Shown here in pieces: positions 1 to 11,902 of a stretch of DNA of 64,000 nt; the stretch's first letter is position 1, and every line of letters starts with the position of its first letter. The notes beneath the pieces are model-generated. The model ran no database searches, was not told where the DNA came from, and worked only from the letters and a program-made list of their open reading frames with translations. Both the position numbers and the translations under genes were made by a program. The DNA is from Capronia americana (lineage: Eukaryota; Ascomycota; Eurotiomycetes; Chaetothyriales; Herpotrichiellaceae). The stretch is taken from NCBI GenBank assembly GCA_016110215.1, contig JADWQD010000021.1, forward strand, positions 186,001 to 250,000, given 5' to 3'.

Positions 1-1299
1 AGATACAAGATGTCTACATATTGAGCGCAGCACGGACGCCGACAGGAAAGGTCAACGACGAATCATCTCCCCATGGACAGCGTCCATAAAGCTAAAGTCT
101 TCCTTAGTTTCTGGGAACACTGTCCACGATTCCCGCTCCCAACTTAGGGGCTGTCGCCATAAAGGCCGCAATTGTCAAATCCAACGTCCCGCCTCACAAG
201 ATTACCGATGTCTATTTTGGCAATGTTCTTCAAGCGGGGATCGGTCAATCACCAGCACGGCAGGCTACGCTTTTCGCAGGCCTTTCATCGACCACCGAAG
301 CCATCACCGTAAACAAGGTATGTTCTTCAGGACTCAAGGCCGTGGTCCTTGCTGCGCAAAACATCCAACTAGGATTGGCCGAAGCTCAAGTGGCCGGAGG
401 TATGGAGAGCATGTCCAGCGTCCCTTATTATCAACCCAGGGGTTCGCAGATGCCGCGTTTTGGTGACGTAAAGTCTCAGGACGGCCTCATTCAGGACGGC
501 CTCCTAGACAAGTACAACCAGGTTCACATGGGCGTCTGCGCGGAAAAGGCCGCAGAGAAGTATCACATAAGCCGGGAAGACCAAGACGCGTATGCGATAC
601 AGAGCTTCGAAAGAGCGCGGGCAGCGTGGAAAGCTGGCATGTTCAAAGACGAGATCGCTCCCGTGACCGTGTCCGGCAGGCAAGGCAATACCGTCGTCAC
701 GGAGGACGAGGGTTACGACAGTCTCCAGAGAGATAAAATCCCGACCTTGAAGTCTGCTTTCGTTCCAGGCGGAACGGTAACAGCTGCTAATTCGTCTACC
801 ATGAACGACGGTGCGAGCGCTGTGGTGCTCGGAAACAAGGAAATAGCCCGACAATACGGCCACGGGAGTAGGGTTCTCGCCAGAATTGTCAGCTCTGCGG
901 ACGCAGCTTTGGATCCATTGGATTACCCGGTGGCGCCGGCAAAGGCGGTTCTGCTGGCATTGGAAAGAGCCGGACTGCTAAAGAGTGACATCACAATCTG
1001 GGAGTTGAACGAGGCATTCGCGGCCGTAGTGAAGGCGAACGAAATGGTAAGCCTCCTCGCACCTGCCACAACTTACCCCAAAGCGTGCTGAATATCACCA
1101 GATCCTCGGACTTCAGGATGCGAAGGTGAACCCTCTGGGAGGAGCAATCTCGCTAGGACATGCTCTTGGAAGCTCTGGCGCGCGAATACTGACAACGTTG
1201 CTACATCAACTGCGGGTTGGCGAGTATGGGCTGGCTGCTCTGTGTAATGGCGGCGGCGGAGCTACCGCCATGATTGTTCAGAGGCTCGATACTGTTTGA
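1..1299 (+). CDS. Acetyl-CoA C-acyltransferase (thiolase), 5' partial
   Basis: Thiolase II family enzyme: condenses or cleaves short acyl-CoA units (acetoacetyl-CoA or 2-methylacetoacetyl-CoA). The first visible exon already reads DVYILSAARTPTGK, so only a short N-terminus lies outside the window. Introns are 51-107 and 1047-1101, both phase 0. The nucleophilic Cys sits in NKVCSSGLKAV; ELNEAFA and GGAISLGHALGSS give the active-site His region; the second catalytic Cys is in LCNGGGGATAM near the C-terminus, and the stop is TGA. The family normally has about 390-400 residues, which fits. No peroxisomal SKL-type tail (it ends RLDTV), so cytosol or mitochondrion is more likely. Together with AACS and the HADH-like SDR further along, it could finish a branched-chain acid route; that link is inference. 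Confidence 0.9.
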
Positions 1300-2054
1300 A
1301 GCGTTGAGCCTCGGAGACTGGAAATCAGTCTGGCTGACTAGCTGGACGAGTGCTCAACCAGCGGTTCAGGACCAGCTAATTTCTTTCCTATCTCTAAGGA
1401 TTTCATTTCGTATTTGCGTTCGTATATCACAGATTTCCAGTCGGCCGTTATGGTGAGTTCAAAACTGGCTGTCAGCCGGCTTCAGTGTCGGGTCTCATTC
1501 GTGCCATGAGACCGCCGATGGCGACAACATAGGTTCGCAACTGACGGGATCAATCGTAGCCGATTAGGTTCTTGTTGTCTACGCTTCCGTGCTTCTCAAA
1601 CGTCTCCTGGTATCCGAATTGCAATGCCATCTTGCACCGGAGCATCGACATTCCGACATGGTGAGATGGCTCGTCGCTGGGCGGATGCGACTCGCTTGAT
1701 GGCACTGTGCAGTCGTCGATGTCTCTCATCTGTGACCTGTTGGAACGGAATAGCATCGAAGCTTCCCATTTGGTGCTGGCCGTTGCTTATGGCGCACCCA
1801 GGAGGATCGTCAAGGCTGGCGGGAATAGGAATCACCTGTTGATAGCTTTGCGATGCTTCGAATAGGGGGTAAGAAGCTGTTAAAAGTGCCCAAAACCCTC
1901 CGCATGCGTCGTGTTTCTACTTAGGCTACTCAGAAGCTCTGAAACCTAAGCTCAGTGTCGTCTCTGATACCTCAGTCACTAGATACGCTGCTGTTTGACC
2001 GTGCGACGCTTGAATGGCTACCACTCATTCCAGACCATCATTCCTTGGCTTCTA
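1300..2054. other. Intergenic gap, no supported gene
   Basis: Lies between the 3' ends of the thiolase and the convergent MFS gene. Several short ORFs occur on both strands (for example 1550-1756 on the minus strand), but none resembles a known family or continues over a splice junction. Nothing else is seen. Confidence 0.5.
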
Positions 2055-4104
2055 TCATGCTTCCTTGTTTTGAACCTCATGGCGGCCGTGATTATGTTTC
2101 GCCGTTAAGTGTTCCAGTGGTGCGTCGACGATGTAATTCATCTCCTCTCTTAAATCGCTCATGAAGAGACATGCGACGCAAGCCAGCAAACCAAATGGCA
2201 ATGTGATGATAAAGACCGTCCTCAGCGACTCCGCGTATGCCTTCTTCTGTGCGAAAAGGCCAGCATTGATGATAGCTTGCGTAGTGCCAGGTATCGCCGC
2301 CAATGTGGTCGAGTTTTTTGCTTCAATGGCAGCCACAAAGGCAGGAATTGAGCTTTTGGGTAAGTCGTTCTTCAAAGCGGCCTTTGTGATATAAGGTGTA
2401 AGTTTGCTTGCTAAATTGTTGTTCAACACCGCTGTGAGGACAGCTGTAAAGATAGTACCAGCAAGAGCCCGAGACGCAGCGGTCACCGCGGTTGCAGTAA
2501 TGAAAATGTGGTGTGGCGTCGCAAGTTGGACTGCCGCAATGACCAAGATAAGAGGGGAGCCCCAGCCGATGCCGGCTACCGTGGAAAACACGATCGCGTT
2601 AACCGAATCGTCAGGCTCGATCGTTGTGATACCTACCATCCCAGCGAGGAAGATGACGAAGCCAACGAAGATAGGTTCCCGCAGCCGTCTAAACTTGGTG
2701 CTTATATAGCCCCAGAAGAGGGTGCTTACTCCGGTACCAGCCCAGAACGACTGCTCACGGGCAGCGAGAAGAAGAGGATCGCTCTCAAAGAGTGCCGCAG
2801 CCCTAGGAATGTTAGCTCGCTATGCATCAACCGTTCAGTAGAAGGAGTGAGCACTAACTGCAGAGGATAGAAAATCAAAAATGGGAAGAATAAGGCACCT
2901 TCGACAAAAAGCAAAAAGACACAAATCGCGAACGTTCGGCCACGCGCCTTCCCTCCACGGAATAGCTCGTGATTGAGGATACCTTCATCCGTGCCCAGCC
3001 ACTCATAGAGGACAAACGCAGCAAGAAGGACACAACCAGTGACAAGGGGTCCCAAGGTGCGAACATTTGTCCAGCTTGCGAGACCGCCGCCCAGGTTCGC
3101 GCCGGTCATGAACAATGTCAAACCAGCGATGTAAAGGGACAGACCGATCACGTCCACGGCTAACAACTTCTGAAGAAAGGACAAGTGATCATAACGGGTG
3201 TGTCGCTTCGGTGGCTTGTAGCCGATAAAGATACCTATTGCTGTTGCACCCCAGAGCGCAGTTTGGACCCACTATGCGCCATGTCAGCTGCGTGGCACGT
3301 AGAATAGATTGAAAAGAGAGTACATAGAAGTTGCGCCATCCTGTGTGCGGGTTCCTTTTTGTAAGACCCCCGATCGTGATGGGGGCGAGACAAGCTCCGA
3401 TAGCAGCTGCGAAGTTGATGATCGATTGGGATACTAGTGACAATGTTAGAAAGAGGAAGAGTAGCTGACCCGGGCAGGGACTTACTAGGTCTCCACCTTC
3501 TCGGCACGATCTCACTGGAGATACAGTATGAAAGAGGGACCAAAGCCAGGCCAAAGCCGATGAGAATCTGAGCAACAATGACTCTGTAGATGCTGCTGGA
3601 CCCTGGAGCAATGGCTGAACCAATAAATGGCAGAATAACACAGCTCATGAGCAAAGGTTTGCGGATTTGAAACTTGTCGGCAACAGAAGAGATAAGAGGA
3701 GATATCACCGCCTGGAGAAGCGACAGTGGAGTTGGGATCCATGCCGTTGCCTCTGTATTGTGCAGATCCTCGCCAATCCAAGTGAGCTACAGAACATGAG
3801 ACAACTTGTACTGACGCCAGCAACTGCCATCACCACCACTTACCACCGTGGGGGGGCCTTGCAGCGCAAATAGCACGGCAAGGATCAAGAGACACATACT
3901 CCCAAGGGCAATCCAAGTTGTAGCCCGAAGCTCTGGCTCTTCTCCTGCATCATCGTATGTATAGTTCTGGTGGACGTCCTGGATATGCTCAACGTGCACC
4001 TCTTTCTCACCCGTCTGAGCCGATATACGCTCCACGCTATCAGCAGAGTCGTGTATAATGATGTTTGCAGGTTCCATGAATTCCTGATGAGGTTGAATAG
4101 CCAC
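2055..4104 (-). CDS. MFS transporter, TRI12/DHA2-like (first of two)
   Basis: Multi-pass plasma-membrane transporter of the fungal trichothecene/siderophore efflux (TRI12) family. Four introns (3787-3843, 3434-3485, 3272-3323, 2803-2858) give a 610-aa protein, the usual length. A soluble N-terminus of about 70 residues leads into the first helix at LFALQGPPTV. Then come family hallmarks: EATAWIPTPLSLLQAVISP, the motif-A-like SSVADKFQIRKP, PHTGWRNFYWVQTALWG, and, after the last splice, FYPLQAAALFESDPLL. The last exon ends with a hydrophobic C-terminal half and a short tail. Without the intron at 2803-2858 the frame breaks; with it the helix order is restored, so the gene looks intact. Substrate unknown; efflux of toxic intermediates or uptake of a carbon source are both possible. 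Confidence 0.88.
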
Positions 4105-4694
4105 GTTGAAGTGATTTGGAGGATACTAGTGGGACAGAATCTGACGGGATATAGAGGGTTTAGTATTAGGGAAGTGGAAGTTGGAGCCTTGCCAAGGGGA
4201 AGGTTGAGGGCACATGGGGTTGCTCATGGATATATAAGCCTTATCCCCAAATCCGGGGATAAAGTAAAACTACACAAGTCTCAGTGCTTTCCGGGGGAGC
4301 TTCTGGAGAAGGCGGGGACTAGCCGTCTACGAGGACGACAGCTGCACGAAGCGCAATCTACTCCGGGGACTCTAGATCGTGGAGAATAACTCTGAATCTG
4401 ATTATCCGGGCCATGCGCACGGCTATCCGAATGGGGCCCTCTGAATTCAAGTTTTGCCAGCTCTCGCATTGGGAACATTCCGACGCCTAAGTCATACAGG
4501 ATTGATTCTCATACTTCGGCATAATACCGAGCCTGAAATTCAATAGACCAAACAGCTCCAGCCATTGCCTTGGAAGCCAATGGGAGCTTCACCATGCAAT
4601 GATTCGCCGGCGTGGGTTCTACGCCCGGCACCAGCATACTGATGAGGACACTGCCTGGCCTTCGCCAACCCTGAATGATGAGGATAGGGAGCAG
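4105..4694. promoter_or_regulatory. Promoter region of MFS transporter 1
   Basis: About 590 bp between the 3' end of the aldo-keto reductase gene and the MFS start codon. A TATATA element at 4231-4236 (read as TTATATA on the minus strand) lies about 130 bp upstream of the MFS ATG and is a candidate TATA box. No other gene is seen. Confidence 0.35.
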
Positions 4695-5743
4695 TCATCC
4701 GTCAATCGGGCTGACGGTGGGGTCCCAGGTACAGGGTTCATACTCGTTGGTTTCGAGACTCGCCATTTCCTCATCGGACAAAGAAAAGTCGAAGATGTTT
4801 GTGTTCGACTCAATCCTTGAGGGTGTCACGCTCTTCGGCAAAGGTATGAAACCCTGAACTCGAGTCAGCTTGTGGACATGGCCACCACTATCAAGCAGAG
4901 CCGTCGGACAGGCGCACCTTCTGTAAGCTCCACCGCAATAGCACTTGAGCTGCAGTTTTCCCATGTCTCTCGATTAGAGGCTGGAGGACCGGCTCGTGAA
5001 ATCTGCGGCTTCGGATCAATGGGCAGTAGGCTTCAATCACCACGCCGCTTGCACGACACCATTGCACGATATCCTCTCGCCCCAGCCAGGGGTGGAGTTC
5101 CCACTGGCCGACGCTGATCTCTCCGCCCTTCCCTTTGCCGAACTCCTTTTCGAGTTCGGCAATGTAGTCTTCGAGCTCTTTCAAATGATGCAGCCCGTAG
5201 TTGGACACGCCCAAAGATCGGACCTTGCCGTGGTGCTGGGCCTCCACCATGGCACGCCATGCCCCCTTCCTCGTTTCCGGTCCACCATATGGAGCATGAA
5301 TCAGGTAGAGGTCGAAATAACCCAGCGCCGACTCCTGGAGGCCGGCTTCGATCGCGGTCCTGGTTTCTTCGTAGCCCGCCCGAGATTGGACTTTGGACGT
5401 AATGAAAACCTGTTTCCGCTCCAGACCACTCTGACGGAACGCCTCGCCACAGCTTTTCTCACTACCGTACATCCGAGCGGAGTCAACATGTCGGTATCCT
5501 GCCTTGAACGCCGTCGTAATGGCATTTTGACTCTCCTCAGAGCCCATTCTGTAGTTGTCGGATGCATCTCCCGCAGTCTAGGAGAAAATTCAGTCAGGCA
5601 AGAGTTTCTCGCAGGACTGCCGACAAGATTATAATGTTGGCGGCAGGCTAGATCATTCGACTCACTCCAAAGCCCAAGATAGGAATATCGAAGCCCGTCT
5701 TAAGCTTGTAAGCTGATGTCACTGTCAAGCTCATGGTCTCCAT
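4695..5743 (-). CDS. Aldo-keto reductase
   Basis: NAD(P)H-dependent cytosolic carbonyl reductase of the AKR superfamily. Introns 5578-5665 and 4854-4917 give 298 residues, typical for the family. The start was placed at 5743 because this exon supplies the first beta strand (FDIPILGFG) missing from the longer downstream exon. The catalytic tetrad is visible: Asp in YRHVDSARMYG, Tyr in the same motif, Lys in FITSKVQS and His in LIHAPYGG. The C-terminal cofactor region reads GFIPLPKSVTPSRIESN. It is transcribed in the same direction as MFS 1 and ALDH but lies far from both, so it has its own promoter. Substrate not predictable. Confidence 0.9.
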
Positions 5744-6749
5744 TCTGATGCGAACTCCGGTGCGCCCGTCACGATGAGGATTACGAACTGGTTTGTAGAA
5801 AGGTTGTAGCTTGATTCATTGTTATCGCTGCGCTAATATAGGAACGCTTAGCCAACAATGTTAGTAATACCATGTATCTCAGCGGCCGTAACTATACCTA
5901 ATCCCGCGGGATGTCTCTACAGTCCGCCGGATTTAATGAGCATCACACACTCTCGGTTTGATAACTCCGGCAAGTCATGGGGATCTTGTGTAACATCCGC
6001 ACTTGCCCTTTTTGTACCCGGTGCGGTGACGTTACAGAATGCCGCGAGAAGTGTGGACTGACGGTGAACTGTAGGTTCCGGGATCACTTCTAGTGAAGCC
6101 TTACCGTAAATAGGGGGTCGATGCTAGCCACCCAGCTACTGTGGGTACGGCGGGTCCCCTAGTCCAATTACAAAGCCAAAATAGGCTAGTGGATCTTGTT
6201 TTGATTATCCAACACCAATAGATTCTCCCAGAACGTCTATCACCGGCAAGACCCCGCAACTATATTAAGCCGCTAGCAGCTCTGCACTGCCAAGCACCAA
6301 ACCTGCTCCGAGTCTGAGCAACAGGCACACATTTATCTAGCCAGTCTTAGTCCAGAAGGTAGGTGTCGTACATGGCCAGATGGACCGTGACGACTGTCAA
6401 CCCGTGAAACAAGAAGTCTACGCGGCTTCGGGCACATCCCATTCCAACCAACATCCTTTTGGAAAGCCCCAAAAATGATGATTTGCAGGAATGTAAGTTC
6501 TTCAGCGCCACTGCTATTGAAAATGAGTTTCCTACATAAGACTTTCGTAGTAGACACTCTGTGATCTCGCATGCACGATAAAGGGACCATGGAAGCTTTG
6601 AGACCCCTCGGAAACTCACCGAGGCAACAGCGTTGCTGGGCGTGACTTTACCGGCATTCTCCTCAAATATGTATTGACATGTCATCGCCACGAGTACTGA
6701 GCTAGTGAAGAAAGACTAGAAGTGGGGTCTGCGACCGAATGCCAATCGA
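5744..6749. other. Intergenic gap, no supported gene
   Basis: About 1 kb between the aldo-keto reductase start and the ALDH stop. Short ORFs near 6333-6691 (minus) and 5858-6061 (plus) have no recognisable motif and no splice continuation. It must hold the AKR promoter and the ALDH 3' region. Confidence 0.5.
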
Positions 6750-8440
6750 TCACAATTTGGTCTTCAGCTGAGGTTTTCGGAGGTACAGCGTCTGAAGATT
6801 GCAGAATTCACGCATTCCGCTCACACCAGCCCCAGAACCGAGACCGCTTTCCTTGAAGGCGGCCAGGGGTGCTCTCGGATTAGGCTCGAAGTGGTTGTTG
6901 ACCCAAACGCTACCAGCTTCAAGTTGCTCCGCAATTCTGTTGGCCCTTTCAACGTCGGCAGACCAGACAGAAGCACCAAGACCCATTTTCGTGTTGTTGG
7001 CCCTAGCAATGACATCTTCCTCCGTCTTCCATGTCATCAAGGGCAGAACGGGCCCTTACTAAGGTCAGAAAGTAAGACGTCGCAGGTTGGGCTCACGTAC
7101 CGAAAACCTCCTCGTTGGCAACTCTCGAGGTATCCAAGGGTCTGTCAACAATGGTTGGATTTATGAAGTAGCCCTCCGTTGGCTCATTACGACCGCCAAG
7201 GGCCAAAGTCACATTTTCCCGCTCAAAGTCGTCAAAGAAGCTCTTCACCTTTTCGAACTGCATTTTGTTTTGAATAGGGCCAAAGAAGACGCCCTCCTCC
7301 GAACCTTGGCCGACTTTTAGTTGTTTGGTGTACTCGACGAGAGCACGGCGGAACTCGTCGTAGATGGCCTCGTGGACATAGACTCGCTTGATGGCCATGC
7401 ACAGCTGCCCAGAGTTGATGAATGCTGCGGTGGCCAGCTGGTACACGTTAGGAAAGAAATCTTGTTTCACATCGGTTCGACACTCGCGCGGACGATGGAC
7501 TAGCATTTCATACCTGTGGCAAGATTGCCTGAACATCAACGTCCGGACAGATAATAGCTGGGTCAAGGCCTCCCCTGGAGGAAAGTCAGCAAACGGGACG
7601 TTTCGCACACACGGCTGCAGGGGAAATGCCGTACAGCTCAAGGGTGACCCTCTTGATCGCTTTACTGGCGGTTGCTAAAACCTTCTTTCCTGTTGCCGTC
7701 GAGCCGGTAAAGCTGATTTTGGGGATCCCTGGATGCGCAACGAGCCAAGGTCCGAGATCGTCGTCGCCACTCAGCGCCTGGATGACACCTGGGGGGAAGA
7801 ATTGCTGAGCCAGCTCGACTAACTTGAGGTTGCAATACGGTGTGAATGGTGACGGTTTGATAATGATGGGGTTCCCAGTCAAGACAGAAGGTATCATCTT
7901 CGCGCAGGAGATGTGAATTGGAAAGTTCCAAGGGACGATGCCGACGGCGACCCCCAAAGGTGTATATCGAGCGACGATCAATTTTTCATCGTCTTCTTCT
8001 ATGATCTCGTCCTTCAGCTCGATATCAGCAAGCACCCGAATCCATGCTGCCGTAGCGGCGACCTCGCCCTGGGCAAATGCGATCTGAGAATATCAGTCAG
8101 GTGGTGAAGGAATGAAGTGGTGCACGACACATACTGCCTTTCCTTGCTCCTGAGTCAACAGTTTGGCAAAATCGTCTTGATGCCTCTCGATGGAGTTGGC
8201 AAAAGCAAGAACGGCCTCCCTTCGCTGCCTATAGGGGACTTTGGCCCAAGGCTTGAACGCGCGCTTAGCGGCAGTCACGGCATGGTCGACGTCAATCGAT
8301 CTTGACAAGGGCACTGGCGGATTTGCCTTGCCGGTAGCCGGATTGATACTATACGTGTTTCTGGGTGTCTCGCTCAGTTTGCCATCTATAATGTTGTAGT
8401 ATCTCCCCAGGACCTTGAAACTGGAGGAGCTGGCATCCAT
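6750..8440 (-). CDS. NAD(P)-dependent aldehyde dehydrogenase
   Basis: ALDH superfamily enzyme oxidising an aldehyde to the acid. Four introns (8084-8134, 7575-7634, 7438-7513, 7055-7100) give 485 residues. Exon 2 carries VGIVPWNFPIHISCAKM and the cofactor motif ISFTGSTATGKKV. The catalytic Glu is in VTLELGGLDPAIICPD, whose coding is split by the second intron, and the catalytic Cys is in FINSGQLCMAIKR. The C-terminal exon contains GSVWVNNHFEPNPRAPLAAF. No N-terminal targeting peptide is apparent, so it is probably cytosolic. It faces the GMC oxidoreductase across a shared 0.9 kb promoter; an alcohol or aldehyde product of that enzyme is a reasonable but unproven substrate. Confidence 0.93.
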
Positions 8441-9343
8441 TTTATCGGGTTGAAGGATCAGCGTGGACTGCGGATAAGTTGAAAGCTCGGATTACGGCAA
8501 TTTCAAATATTCCTGGGATGCCTCGCGCTTAAATATAGTATACCAGCGACACGAAGGACGGCGTGATCAGGACAAGGCAGCGCTTTATAGCTTCGGCCAC
8601 CGAGCCATGACACGGACGCTTTACTGAAGGAGCCCGGGCATGCTTCGGCTCACCTAGCCCGGAGATGAGAGTTTCCTGCTAGTTCTATCGTAGTGAGACG
8701 CCTGAGGAAGTCGTCCATGTTCGAGAAAGACAGGAGGACCCAGCCTCCGGAAGACTGCGGATTCGATAATGCGGCTGTAAAATGACTGGTAGATCCTGCT
8801 GTTAGAGTCGTCACCCTAATAACCACCCGACCCACCGGGCAGCGTTGGTCAACGGGGTCTATGGTCAATTCCAGGTACATACCTACGTAGTCAACGACTC
8901 AGGTACGGCACGCCATATATGATTAATAATTGACCCTCGAGGGCTAGAGTGGGTAGCCCACAGCCTCCTCCGAATCCAAGGGAGCAGGTAAGCGTCGGTA
9001 CACTCTCCGCCTCGGGGAGATTCCGTTCCTCTGTGTGAGCTCCTTGGCAGAAAGGTCCATCAGGGCTGCGGACACCACCTGCTCCGCATGTACACTTGTT
9101 GCAACTCGTGCATGTGGTACCACGACGTCTTGTTACAACTATTTCCCAGGAGGAGATTCCGAGTTGGGGTCTGACCGGGGGTTCACTGTGCACTCAATTC
9201 CATTGCTTTCATGCTATTTTGATGTTACTTAAGGAAGTTGGAGAACCACCTCTTTGTTTGCGGTTCTGAGATTTTGAGTGTTGTGGTCTGTGTCTATCTA
9301 TACCTTTTGGTTTCCCCAGCATAGCACCCGTCGCGGAATATTC
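8441..9343. promoter_or_regulatory. Divergent promoter region, ALDH / GMC oxidoreductase
   Basis: Separates two divergently transcribed start codons. An AT-rich TATATTTA-like element (minus strand, about 8530-8537) sits about 90 bp upstream of the ALDH ATG. Short ORFs inside have no recognisable content. Confidence 0.4.
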
Positions 9344-11156
9344 ATGACTTCGGGTCAGAGATTCGATTTTATTGTAGCCGGGGGCGGCACTGCTGGCTGC
9401 GTGGCTGCAGCACGTTTGGCAGGGTCTACAGCGCGGCCGACAGTGTTGCTTGTCGAAGCTGGGGGAACGAACGGTGGCTTTCAGCATCGTGTTGATGCTG
9501 ACCGCTGGCAACACAAAAATACGATCCCAGGTGGCAACTGGAATTACTTTACTGAACCGCAGGAGCACCTGAATTATCGACGACTCGACTATAGTCGTGG
9601 CAAAGGCCTTGGGGGGAGTAGCGTGATCAATTTTGGATGCTACACCATCGCCCCTCAAGACGACCACGATGAAATTGCACGACTTGTCGGTGATGACGAA
9701 TGGAAGTGGAAGAATGCCCACCAGAGGTATAAGCGACTTGAGTCTTACAAGGGGTTCGTCCCCGATATCCCCGACGGCGTCACAAGATACCTTGCACCAC
9801 ACCCTGGAGACCATGGCCACCATGGCCCGTTGAAAATCGGTTTCCCAACTGTGTGGGAGCCCAGTCTAACCGAGGAGATGGAGCATTTCTTCCAGGCAGG
9901 CATTGCACCTAACCCGGATACAAATAGCGGAAATCCGATCGGACTCGCAGTATGCCCAAACACGGCCTACAAGGGTGAACGGACCAATTCGTCAGATTTC
10001 CTCACTAGGGTTCCTAGGAACATGTCCGTCTTGACAGACGCCCAGGTCTCGAGAGTCATCTTTGAGGGCCGGAGGGCTGTCGGTGTGGAAATGCTGGATG
10101 GAGGAAAATTCTTTGCGGCTAATGAAGTACTTCTTACAGCGGGTGCTTTGGATACTCCACGGATCCTTATGCACTCGGGGATAGGGCCTGCGGATCAATT
10201 GCGGGAATATGGAATCCCAGTTCTGGTCGAGAACCCATCTGTTGGGCAGAATCTTCAAGATCATTACCACATCAGTTGCGCCTGGCAACGAGCTGAGAGC
10301 GCAAGCGCACGGCCACAGTATTTCAGGGACAAAAGCGCCCAGGCAGCCGCACGGGAGAAGTGGGAACAGAGTCGATCTGGCCCTTTGGCCGACCTGACAA
10401 CCTGTGTGGGAGTCGGGTTCTTGAAGTCCGAGAAGATTTTTGACAGCAAAGAGTTCAAGGAGCTGCCCTTCGAGACCAAGCAGCATCTCTTGCGCCCAAC
10501 AGTGCCGACTTTTGAGATCACCATTGGTGCTCCATATTCTGGCTACTTTGACGAGCCCGAGAACACGCCAGCAACGAGCGTAATCTACATGCTCTTGATG
10601 AACTCTCAGTGTCGAGGTAGCATCACGCTTCAATCCTCGGACCCCAGCGTCCCTCTGAGGTTCGATCCCAAGCTCTTCTCCCATCCGTACGACAGAAGAG
10701 TCGCAGTTGATGCGTACCGCGAAGTTGCTCGGATCGTTCGCAGCCCGGCATATGCAGCGGATACAGTGCAAGCTATATCAACCCCCAAAAGCGAGTCGGA
10801 GGAAGATATCCTCGAATTCTGGCGCGCGCACTCCACGAGCACTTGGCACATGTCTTGCACGGCGAGCATGGGAAGGCCTGGTGACTCGGATGCTTGTGTG
10901 GATTCCACCTTCCGCGTTTTGGGAGTTTCCAACCTGCGGGTAGGTGACCTAAGTGTTCTACCGATGCTGACAAAGTAAGTAACTGTCCGTACCAACCCGG
11001 CCAAACGGTTTGCATTTCGTGCTGAGTACTGACTCTTTATACAGTGGTCACAGCCAAGCCACGGCTTATCTCATTGGCCTAATGGCGGGCGACAAGCTGG
11101 TAGCAGACTATCAGCTCGATGATCAGAGTAAAGCGCCGATAGGTGAACGTCTATAG
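9344..11156 (+). CDS. GMC family FAD oxidoreductase (choline/alcohol oxidase-like)
   Basis: Glucose-methanol-choline family flavoenzyme oxidising an alcohol with release of H2O2 or transfer to an acceptor. One intron (10975-11044) gives 580 residues. The start at 9344 puts the Rossmann FAD motif FIVAGGGTAGCVAAARLA near residue 10; the upstream in-frame ATG at 9278 would add 22 residues that do not look conserved. GMC signature 1 is seen in SRGKGLGGSSVINFGCY and signature 2 in TAGALDTPRILMHSGIGP. The catalytic His pair is in STSTWHMSC and, after the splice, LTNGHSQATAYLIG. No secretion signal is visible, so it is probably intracellular. Pairing with the divergent ALDH suggests an alcohol-aldehyde-acid sequence (inference). 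Confidence 0.93.
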
Positions 11157-11902
11157 CTCGGTTGTTTCGAAGCTTAGATTACTTTCATCCGGGCTGCTAT
11201 CGTGAAGTTGATAGTTCTATTGAACAGAATGATTTCTGGAGATGACGCAAGTCGACCTTGCAAACTCTTCGACTCATCCATAATGTCCCATGACCGATGG
11301 GCAGTGGGCAACAATGTCGACCTCCTACGGACCCAACCCCTAATCCTTTGTGAGCGTTTGGTGGTAAGGAGTTACGAGCTGAAAAAACTCGCTGGCTACT
11401 TCGTCTGCCCACCCTTTCTCCCTGATTTCTCCTGGTGGGCCACGGACCCGTACTTTCTTTGTAAGACTGAACGATCACGTCGAAACTCCCAAACCGTGGT
11501 ACAGGTCTTCACGTATGGTTGTCTCAGGCTGACAAAATTGCTGAGGGATAGTGATTCCAAATCCGTAGCAAAAAAATGACAGGCCAAGATATTCGCTCCC
11601 AGCGGAGCAACCGCGGTGGGCCAGACAAGAACCTGGTGACTCTCCGACAAGTACTGAATGCTACAACATGCCTACGGGTGTGTATCGGCAACTTGCTCAC
11701 GCGAAGATGGACTTGTACAACGAGATGGTGATCCAAGTATTCGGAGAGCGACGAAGGCCGACGTGCCGAGCTGCGTCAACGTGGCCTGAACTGTGCTTTT
11801 GTCGACGCATAAAGCATTGGATGTGCTTGTTCATTCTAACTATCACACATTTGCAATCTTCTGTGAACTTCAGACGAGCCTCACTTGCTGTAAAGCGCCG
11901 AG
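11157..11902. other. Intergenic gap, no supported gene
   Basis: Between the GMC stop and the P450 relic. ORFs at 11202-11579 (plus) and 11396-11650 (minus) overlap each other and show no family motif. Nothing else is seen. Confidence 0.45.

Noticed and set aside
2726..2870. Apparent frame break in MFS 1 suggesting a pseudogene
   Set aside because: A 56-bp GT-AG intron (2803-2858) restores the family sequence FYPLQAAALFESDP.
4854..4917. Apparent frameshift in the aldo-keto reductase
   Set aside because: Explained by a 64-bp intron joining WSLQK to GFIPLPKS.
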